In this document: piece after piece, positions 5,827 to 10,942 of the stretch
Numbering within the stretch: the stretch's first letter is position 1
Layout of the letters: each line of letters starts with the position of its first letter
From: CAYNFT01 sp964396535
GTDB taxonomy: Bacteria; Chloroflexota; Dehalococcoidia; Dehalococcoidales; UBA2162
NCBI GenBank assembly: GCA_964396535.1
Contig: CAYNFT010000072.1
Location: forward strand, 1 to 10,942
Direction: 5' to 3'
Length of the DNA: 10,942 bases
Translations under genes and position numbers: made by a program
Notes under the pieces: generated by a model
Database searches by the model: none
Seen by the model: only the letters and a program-made list of their open reading frames with translations
Told to the model about the DNA's origin: nothing

Positions 5827-6471
5827 ATGGCAGAGGAATTAGGCAAAATAGAAAAACCAGAAGCAAGAGAGTTCGAGAACAAGAGAAAGCTATGCCTCGT
5901 CCCTCTTTTATACTCGTGGGAGAGTGCCCCCAACGAATATGTTGAGAAGTTCAATCTCTACTGGCAGCAGGTGAGGGAGCACATAGCTAACCTGGAGTCA
6001 AAAATAGGGGAGGTCAACCGGATTTACCACGAATCAATCACCATAGCTGGTGAAGAGGGCTTGAAGGTCCTGGAGAGATTAAACCCATCTAGCTGTCAGC
6101 TTGCCAGGGATAAGTGCCAGAGCATTGCTCAGGTCGAGGCAGTCGAGGATTCAGAACTGGCTGAGGAGAGCATGGACTGGGAGAGGCATCTTCTTTTGGG
6201 GTTTATCAGTCAAAAAGTGGCTAAGACAGTCTCTGATTTCTTCGCGGAAGCTTCGAGAAAGAGGTATGAGCATATCGCCACAAGGATAGACGAGACACTT
6301 AAGGATAATGAGGTAGCGATACTCTTCATCCGGGAAGGTCACAGGGTACAATTTCCCCCTGATATAGAGGTATTTAGCGTGGCACCACCAGCATTGGACG
6401 AGATTCATCGCTGGCTGCGTGACCGCTCTTCGTCAATAGAGGGAAAAACAGAAGAAAAAGACGAATCATAA
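5827..6471 (+). CDS. Protein of unknown function, partner of the PEPCK-like gene
   Basis: I do not recognise this 214-residue product. It has no signal peptide and no membrane segment and is rich in Glu, Lys and Arg, so a soluble, largely helical cytosolic protein is expected. The first ~110 residues include a probable coiled or helical stretch (EYVEKFNLYWQQVREHIANL, then ESKIGEVNRIYHES). The C-terminal part has a compact alpha/beta block near 161-200 (NEVAILFIREGHRVQFPPDI, then EVFSVAPPALDEIHRWLRDR), followed by a charged tail. It begins 12 bases after the stop of the PEPCK-like gene, so the two are almost certainly co-transcribed; a regulatory or accessory role for that enzyme is a guess from position. 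ATG 5827 is preceded by AAAG six bases away and AGGG directly before the codon, so the ribosome binding site is weak. Confidence 0.7.
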   Translation: MAEELGKIEKPEAREFENKRKLCLVPLLYSWESAPNEYVEKFNLYWQQVREHIANLESKIGEVNRIYHESITIAGEEGLKVLERLNPSSCQLARDKCQSIAQVEAVEDSELAEESMDWERHLLLGFISQKVAKTVSDFFAEASRKRYEHIATRIDETLKDNEVAILFIREGHRVQFPPDIEVFSVAPPALDEIHRWLRDRSSSIEGKTEEKDES

Positions 6472-6730
6472 ATTAAGTGCTATTGATGATTACTCTGCCA
6501 GGTCGGCGACTACATAAGCAGAATTGTTCATGACACACCAATCAAGCTAGCAAACCGTCCCAGTTGAAGCTGGAGGTGGGAGGTGGTTGGGTTTGCCGAC
6601 AGTCGCAAGGACTTTTTTAGCCGTCTTTTTGGGGAATGTGCCAGGAAGATAATTAAACAATCCGGGCTTTCAGTTTTTGCAGGATATTGAGCAGGTAGAT
6701 ACTGGCAAGAATATAGTTCTGGAGAATAGG
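6472..6730. other. Gene-poor interval between the PEPCK operon and the MFS gene
   Basis: No convincing gene is seen. A short bulged hairpin (TTGCCGA 6593-6599 / TCGCAA 6603-6608) followed by GGAC and six T (6613-6618) might end the upstream operon. A G-rich run (GGAGGTGGGAGGTGGTTGGG, 6572-6591) precedes it. A weak promoter for the MFS gene is possible (TTGAGC 6687-6692, TATAGT 6712-6717, 19-base spacing). None of these is secure. Confidence 0.35.
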
Positions 6731-6763
6731 GGCAAGGAGATATTGTCTGGCTCCTTGCCTTTT
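6731..6763 (+). terminator. Hairpin with T-run before the MFS gene
   Basis: GGCAAGGAG (6731-6739) pairs perfectly with CTCCTTGCC (6751-6759) around an 11-base loop and is followed by TTTT (6760-6763). This is the form of an intrinsic terminator on the plus strand. It lies 260 bases after the operon stop but only 22 bases before the MFS ATG. It may end the upstream operon, or it may sit in the MFS leader and act as an attenuator. Confidence 0.6.
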
Positions 6764-6785
6764 ACTATTGAGAGACGTTTTCACA

Positions 6786-8006
6786 ATGGGCATTGTTGAT
6801 GGCAAAAGTAATGGGTCAAACTACCGGTGGTATATACTTACCCTGATAGCCCTGACTTCTGCACTTGTCTTTGCTATGCCAACGATGTGCATGCCGGTCC
6901 TCTTCAAGGAGATATCAAAGGACCTTAATTTAAGTCTGGTCCAGATAGGTACGGTCTGGGGGACAATTCCGCTGTCTGGTGCGTTTGTTGTTTTAATTGG
7001 TGGCTTGCTGGCTGACCGCTTCGGGGCAAAACGCATGCTCACTGCAGGCTGCTTCTTAACAGGACTGGCCGGTCTCCTGAGAGGATTATCAGACAACTTT
7101 TTTACTTTATCGGCAACTATGTTCCTGTACGGTCTTGTTATGACAGTCGTAGCGCCTGGCATGATAAAGGCCTGTAGCGTCTGGTTTTCAGGACGGCGCC
7201 TCGGACTGGCAAACGGAGTTCTTTCAATGAGCATGGGAATGGGTTTTATGGTGGGGTCAATGATTAGCGCCACGATACTCTCGCCTTTGCTTGGTAGCTG
7301 GAGGAATGTGTTATTCCTATATGGTGCCGTCTCTGTTGCCATCAGCTTCCTCTGGCTCCTGAGCCGGAGTGCGCCCAGTAATGTTTATTCATCGACCGAT
7401 TCTACAAATACAGTGCCACTTCGGCAGTCACTATCACAGTTAGTCCGCAATAAGCGTATGTGGATTATTGGCCTTATCGTATTGGGTCAGATAAGCTGTG
7501 TTCAGGGAATGCTTGGTTACCTTCCAGTCTATCTGGAGGATATTGGATGGACACCGGCCAGTGCCTCCGGTGCATTAACGACCTTCCACGCAGCCAGTAC
7601 GATTGCTACTGTTCCAATTGCCTTATTATCCGACAGGCTTGGCTCGAGGAAAGTGGTTCTTTTTACTACTGCGCTAATGACCGTTATTGGTGTGGGTCTG
7701 TTATCAGTAACCACTGGTGCGGGAGTGTGGGCTGCAGTGGTAATAGCAGGCTTGGTCCGTGATGGGTTTATGGCAGTCCAGACGACCATGATTATAGAGA
7801 CAAAAGGCGTGGGACCAGTATACGCCGGAACAGCTATTGGGCTGGTTCACACCATTTCCCGGCTGGGTGAGTGCGTTTCCCCGCCAATCGGCAACAGTTT
7901 GGCTGGTATTAATCTGCGCTTGCCCTTTGTGTTCTGGGCAGCCCTGGCTGCTGCGGCTTTATCTGGCTTCTATTTCCTGAAGGACACAGGACATAAACTG
8001 AGATAA
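6786..8006 (+). CDS. MFS transporter
   Basis: The ~406-residue product is a major facilitator superfamily permease with about twelve hydrophobic segments. The first begins at YRWYILTLIALTSALVFAMP, and a polar central loop (near SAPSNVYSSTDSTN) divides the two six-helix halves. The loop between helices 2 and 3 holds the MFS motif A, GGLLADRFGAKR, at residues 72-83, and the matching loop of the second half reads LLSDRLGSRKV. The transported substrate cannot be read from the sequence; the fold resembles the anion/organic-acid and cyanate/nitroimidazole-type branches, but this is a weak impression. I chose ATG 6786; an in-frame TTG at 6768 lies only five bases after the terminator-like T-run and has no ribosome binding site. 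The gene ends at 8006, exactly where the convergent methyltransferase gene ends. Confidence 0.88.
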   Translation: MGIVDGKSNGSNYRWYILTLIALTSALVFAMPTMCMPVLFKEISKDLNLSLVQIGTVWGTIPLSGAFVVLIGGLLADRFGAKRMLTAGCFLTGLAGLLRGLSDNFFTLSATMFLYGLVMTVVAPGMIKACSVWFSGRRLGLANGVLSMSMGMGFMVGSMISATILSPLLGSWRNVLFLYGAVSVAISFLWLLSRSAPSNVYSSTDSTNTVPLRQSLSQLVRNKRMWIIGLIVLGQISCVQGMLGYLPVYLEDIGWTPASASGALTTFHAASTIATVPIALLSDRLGSRKVVLFTTALMTVIGVGLLSVTTGAGVWAAVVIAGLVRDGFMAVQTTMIIETKGVGPVYAGTAIGLVHTISRLGECVSPPIGNSLAGINLRLPFVFWAALAAAALSGFYFLKDTGHKLR

Positions 8007-8807
8007 CTAGGTTTTAGTAGCCATTAGCGAAAAAGTGAGCGGGATATTATCGCCTTTTATTCTCCACCATCCAGCCTCGTCTTGTTCCATGGACGGGAAT
8101 CGGCACCAGGCACATAGAGGAAACTCGTGGACAAACTCAATTCTCAGCCCGGCGTGAATTAGTGCGTTGAGAACGTCACCCAGACTGTGAGTCCATTCAT
8201 AAGAAGGGTGGGAAACCTTTGCATTTCCGTCGGCGTAAGAACCCTCTGGTTCCCATTTTATAGGTTCTGGCGTGTGGAAGTATGAGTAGGCAACCTTCAA
8301 TTCGGCGGCGTCTTTTGAATCGTCAAAGACAACTGCGAAGGGGTGGTCTTCAACCATATATAAGGTTCCACCTGGCCCCAAGAATTGGCTTGTTATTTCC
8401 GCCCACTTTGTCAGGTCAGGGAGCCAGCAGAGAACACCGTATGAAGTGAAGACAATGTCGAATTTTTCGTCCAGAACATCAGGCAATTTATAGATATCGG
8501 AGCAAATGAAGTCTGCCTTGATGCCTGTCTCCCGGCTCAGTCGGCGGGCAAGATTGATAGCCTCCTCTGAAAAATCGATTCCAGTTGTCTTTACGCCCAA
8601 CCGTGCCCAGGAAAGCGTATCCAGTCCGAAGTGGCACTGCAGGTGAAGGAGGGACTTCCCGGCTACGTCGCCAAGCTCTTCAAGTTCAATAGGTTTCAGG
8701 GTGCATCTGCCATTCTTAAATCCTTCGACATCGTAGAACTCCGACCGCGCGTGAATCGGAGTCAACTCGTTCCAAAGTTCTCGGTTATTTTTCAGGTGCT
8801 CGTCCAT
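8007..8807 (-). CDS. Class I SAM-dependent methyltransferase
   Basis: The 266-residue product has a Rossmann-type methyltransferase domain. The region SLLHLQCHFGLDTLSWARLG (52-71) is motif I, with the unusual LQCHFG in place of the common GxGxG loop. D78 in TGIDFSEEAI closes strand 2 and should bind the ribose of SAM. ICSDIYKLP supplies the acidic residue near the adenine, and FDIVFTSYGVLCWLPDL is motif IV. The N-terminal NRELWNELTPIHARSEFYDVEGFK-type lead and the C-terminal Trp- and Cys-containing segment are typical of a widespread uncharacterised subgroup; the acceptor is unknown. ATG 8807 has a good ribosome binding site, AGGGAG, six bases before it. Upstream, 34 bases away on the same strand, is the small 66-codon frame, so the two could share a transcript. 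Its stop codon abuts that of the MFS gene. Confidence 0.88.
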   Translation of the reverse strand: MDEHLKNNRELWNELTPIHARSEFYDVEGFKNGRCTLKPIELEELGDVAGKSLLHLQCHFGLDTLSWARLGVKTTGIDFSEEAINLARRLSRETGIKADFICSDIYKLPDVLDEKFDIVFTSYGVLCWLPDLTKWAEITSQFLGPGGTLYMVEDHPFAVVFDDSKDAAELKVAYSYFHTPEPIKWEPEGSYADGNAKVSHPSYEWTHSLGDVLNALIHAGLRIEFVHEFPLCAWCRFPSMEQDEAGWWRIKGDNIPLTFSLMATKT

Positions 8808-8841
8808 TGGAGACTCCCTGTACGCCCCTAAAATATATCAT

Positions 8842-9042
8842 TCAGCTAACGGTTTTTATTACCTCGACAATGACCTCGGTGGCGTTCATTATAACATAGT
8901 CTCCAGTCTGGATTACTTCTAGCGGATTTTTATCGAGTTTGTGCATCATTGGAATATCGTTCATTATCGCAACCATGGTCAGAGCTTTTTGCATACCGGC
9001 TCCATATTCGCCCTCGTACATCCTTTTTTGCTCGTCAGTCAA
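8842..9042 (-). CDS. Small protein resembling an aconitase X N-terminus, possibly a deletion remnant
   Basis: The 66-residue frame starts at TTG 9042. The first ~30 residues (TDEQKRMYEGEYGAGMQKAL and following) resemble the beginning of aconitase X (DUF521) dehydratase large subunits, which have LT-E-E--ML-GE-G and number about 400 residues. The second half (PLEVIQTGDYVIMNATEVIV) looks like the closing strands of a swivel-type domain, as in the aconitase X small subunit, though this is weaker. No catalytic part is present. The frame could be an internally deleted aconitase X gene or a real small protein. GAGGTG at 9053-9058 is a Shine-Dalgarno at a rather long 10-base spacing, and it lies partly inside a hairpin. 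The gene may be co-transcribed with the methyltransferase gene 34 bases downstream. Confidence 0.5.
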   Translation of the reverse strand: MTDEQKRMYEGEYGAGMQKALTMVAIMNDIPMMHKLDKNPLEVIQTGDYVIMNATEVIVEVIKTVS

Positions 9043-9046
9043 AAGC

Positions 9047-9070
9047 TTCTTTCACCTCTTCGTGAAAGAA
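9047..9070 (-). promoter_or_regulatory. Perfect inverted repeat over the ribosome binding site of the small gene
   Basis: TTCTTTCAC (9047-9055) and GTGAAAGAA (9062-9070) are exact inverted copies separated by six bases. In the minus-strand transcript they form a 9-base-pair hairpin with loop GAAGAG, ending four bases before the TTG start. The Shine-Dalgarno GAGGTG falls across the loop and the 3' arm, so it would be half hidden. It could control translation or be a protein-binding dyad. Confidence 0.5.
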
Positions 9071-9091
9071 TATTTTGTTCCAAAATCTAAT

Positions 9092-9131
9092 AAAAGGGGG
9101 CTGGAGGATTTGAGCTCTCCAGCCCCCTTTT
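9092..9131 (-). terminator. Strong terminator of the substrate-binding protein gene
   Basis: AAAAGGGGGCTGGAG (9092-9106) pairs perfectly with CTCCAGCCCCCTTTT (9117-9131) around a 10-base loop, a 15-base-pair stem. It starts 30 bases after the stop of the substrate-binding protein gene. A-tracts and T-tracts flank both sides, so it can work in both directions. Confidence 0.85.
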
Positions 9132-9161
9132 CTATTCGACTGTCTTTTAGAGATGCCAGGC

Positions 9162-10942
9162 TTAGTATCCCATGGATTTCTTCAGTGCCTCGTCTAGCCA
9201 GCAGTAGTGAGGGTAATGACTAGGGTTAAAGTAACCCATTTCTTTTTCACCGTGGTAGTTCTGCATCCAGGGCCACCACATGTGATATATCGGATAAGCG
9301 CAGCACCATACCTGGAGGTACTGCTCGAGCATGTACGGCACCAGCCCCTTCAGCTCTCGGGCAACCACAGTATCGTCTATGCCAACGTTAGCACTGATTA
9401 TTTCGTAGGACGTCCTGATACGCTCGCTATCGAAGTAGGCATGGTTATCGAAACTCTCTATACGCCACTCAAGCAGCCTGAAGGGGAACTCAATCATCAA
9501 GCTGTGCCTTATGATTCCCTGCTCGTGCTTTCTACCCCTCGAAAGACTCATGAACGCGCCACTTTCCAGCATTTGAATCTCCATGTCAACACCGATATCG
9601 AGGAAATACTCTCTGATTATTGACAGGAAGTCCACACTGGTCGAAGTGCAAACCACGTTGGTCTTAAAGCCAGTGGGGTACCCGGCATCAGTTAGAAGTT
9701 GCCTTGCCTTTTCAGGGTCATAGGCATACGCCTCCTTGGCCAGGTCAGACAGTTCCTCAAACGGGACGTAATACGGCGCGTACTCCGGTTGGGGCAGGTA
9801 GGGATAGCAGTATATGATGCCTTTACCACCATAATAGTCCTCTACTATCTCCTCTCGGTTTACTGCCAGCGCCAGTGCCCGCCGTACATTGATGTCCTGG
9901 AAAGGCAGCTCCGGCTTGTCTATCCTGAAGGCTATGGACTGTACCCCATAATCTTCTACATACTCTAACTCGGGGCGCTGCTCGATTAACTGCGCTGCGT
10001 TTTCCCAGTCAACCGCCACATATTCATCAATCTTGCCTGTTCGCAGCGCCGCCAGTCGGCTGGATGTGTCGGGTATAATCATAGACTTAATGCCATCTAT
10101 ATAGGGTAACTGGTTCTCCGGGTGCAGGGGGTCGTAATGCCACCAGTTGGGGTTCCTTTCGTAGACCATCGAACTGCTAACAACATAATCTGTCAGCATA
10201 AATGGCCCTGTTCCGCAGGAATTCTTCCAGTCTTTCATGTCGCCGTGTAGTTCTATCATCTCTTTCGGCCACATCCACTGAAATTCACCGCATACCAGTA
10301 CCATCAACCCTTGCAACTGTGGAGCCTTGACTTCAAGTGTGTACTTGTCAAGTGCCGTAAAGGATGTCGGGTTGTACCCATCCCTTGTATAAGCGCCGTA
10401 AAGATAGGCTGTGGGAGTCATGAAATTCCGCTCTAAGCTATAAGCCGCATCTTCGGCGGTAAACTCCCTCCCGTTTACCGGTGCCTTATCGTGCCAGTAA
10501 CACCCTGGGCGGATATGATAGATGATGGTCGTATCATCGGGCAGCTCCCAGCTTTCAGCAAGGGAGCCAGTCTCCAGCTCGATACGGCCAACAAAACCGT
10601 GCAGCCAGCTAGTTTCGTCGGTGCCCGCTGGCCCCTTTGCCCAGTCTTCTCTCATTAACTCGTCTTGAGTGAGAAAAGCGCTAGAAACATTTGGATGGAC
10701 TGTGTAAGCCTCGTCGAAGCCCATCGGGTCTGTTGCTCCTGCCCTGTAGAGAATTCCTCCATATTTTGGCACCTCTGGAGGCAGCAGTCCCTCTTCCTCC
10801 TCCACCACCTCTTCCTCCACTTCTTCTTCTGTTACTACTACTTCCTCCTCCCCCACCTCCACTTCTTCCTCTTTCTCTGCCGGGCCGCAGGATGCCATCA
10901 CCAGCGATAATGCCATCAAGCAACTGACCAGCATCCAGACAA
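9162..10942 (-). CDS. Peptide-type ABC transporter substrate-binding lipoprotein (5' end outside window)
   Basis: The product is a family 5 extracellular solute-binding protein (SBP_bac_5, DppA/OppA/NikA type), which captures peptides or similar solutes outside the membrane and passes them to an ABC permease. A hydrophobic signal segment ends in MASC, a lipobox with the lipidated Cys at residue 16 counted from the in-window ATG at 10934. A Glu/Val-rich linker of about 30 residues follows, then the mature domain from KYGGILYRAG onward, including WELPDDTTIIYHIRPGCYWH, the FTAEDAAYSLER motif and LRTGKIDEY. The ATG at 10934 leaves no positive residues before the hydrophobic core and the frame stays open to the edge, so the true start is probably beyond it. 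The length (>590 residues) is normal for the family. No permease or ATPase genes are visible. A strong terminator follows the stop. Confidence 0.9.
   Translation of the reverse strand, partial: VWMLVSCLMALSLVMASCGPAEKEEEVEVGEEEVVVTEEEVEEEVVEEEEGLLPPEVPKYGGILYRAGATDPMGFDEAYTVHPNVSSAFLTQDELMREDWAKGPAGTDETSWLHGFVGRIELETGSLAESWELPDDTTIIYHIRPGCYWHDKAPVNGREFTAEDAAYSLERNFMTPTAYLYGAYTRDGYNPTSFTALDKYTLEVKAPQLQGLMVLVCGEFQWMWPKEMIELHGDMKDWKNSCGTGPFMLTDYVVSSSMVYERNPNWWHYDPLHPENQLPYIDGIKSMIIPDTSSRLAALRTGKIDEYVAVDWENAAQLIEQRPELEYVEDYGVQSIAFRIDKPELPFQDINVRRALALAVNREEIVEDYYGGKGIIYCYPYLPQPEYAPYYVPFEELSDLAKEAYAYDPEKARQLLTDAGYPTGFKTNVVCTSTSVDFLSIIREYFLDIGVDMEIQMLESGAFMSLSRGRKHEQGIIRHSLMIEFPFRLLEWRIESFDNHAYFDSERIRTSYEIISANVGIDDTVVARELKGLVPYMLEQYLQVWCCAYPIYHMWWPWMQNYHGEKEMGYFNPSHYPHYCWLDEALKKSMGY

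Noticed and set aside
451..6555. A 14-base exact inverted match, GTTTGCTAGCTTGA at 451-464 and its reverse complement at 6542-6555, both in intergenic DNA.
   Set aside because: A match of this length is expected about once by chance in a window of this size, and no similarity extends beyond it.
6821..7342. A 173-codon minus-strand frame inside the MFS gene.
   Set aside because: It is the antisense shadow of transmembrane codons, has no family similarity and overlaps a well-supported transporter.
9207..9623. A 138-codon plus-strand frame inside the substrate-binding protein gene.
   Set aside because: It lies antisense to a clear family 5 binding protein and shows no recognisable domain or ribosome binding site.
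10665..10927. Overlapping Leu/Pro- or Gly/Arg-rich frames on both strands near the right edge.
   Set aside because: They are alternate readings of the polypurine linker tract of the lipoprotein gene.
1..10942. A defence island, CRISPR array, integrase or complete mobile element.
   Set aside because: No nuclease, helicase, transposase, integrase, toxin-antitoxin pair or regularly spaced repeat array is seen. DUF2971 alone is not enough to claim a system.

Overview
The window looks like a chromosomal segment of an uncultured anaerobic bacterium. A member of the Chloroflexota (Dehalococcoidia-like) is my best guess, from the style of the FabF, methyltransferase and stand-alone Lrp/AsnC-type proteins, the dispersed two-hairpin repeats and the acidic-linker lipoprotein. 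That assignment is an inference; no rRNA or other marker is present. Coding density is moderate, genes lie on both strands, and no CRISPR array, tRNA, rRNA or recognisable transposase is seen.

Layout. At the left edge an AT-rich partial reading frame (3-197, +) runs head-on into a truncated fabF (144-437, -) that keeps its promoter and ribosome binding site but only about the first 97 codons. A 240-base gap with a two-hairpin repeat leads to a complete mtaB-type tRNA methylthiotransferase gene (677-1936, +). An AT-rich DUF2971 gene (2046-3089, +) with a strong promoter next to its ATG follows, then a second copy of the repeat and a stand-alone Lrp/AsnC ligand-binding domain gene (3323-3556, +), again with a promoter next to its ATG. 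A GNAT acetyltransferase gene (3589-4086, -) is divergent from a two-gene operon (4216-6471, +) encoding an ATP-type phosphoenolpyruvate carboxykinase-like protein with an altered P-loop and a protein of unknown function. The two divergent units share a 24-base dyad containing two facing extended -10 boxes.

After a gap of about 300 bases with a strong hairpin comes an MFS transporter (6786-8006, +). It is convergent with a SAM-dependent methyltransferase (8007-8807, -), and the two stop codons touch. Upstream of the methyltransferase is a 66-codon frame (8842-9042, -) resembling the start of an aconitase X protein, with a hairpin over its ribosome binding site. A strong terminator separates it from a large peptide-type ABC transporter substrate-binding lipoprotein gene (9162 to the right edge, -), whose first codons lie outside the window.

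How the genes work together. Most are single-gene units: tRNA modification, ligand sensing, carbon metabolism (PEP/oxaloacetate) and transport. The clearest functional pair is the PEPCK-like gene with its downstream partner. I do not see a defence system or other elaborate multi-gene system. The most interesting signals are the covarying repeat pair, the promoters that predict leaderless mRNAs, the truncated fabF junction, the divergent PEPCK operon with its shared dyad promoter, and the hairpin-covered small reading frame.
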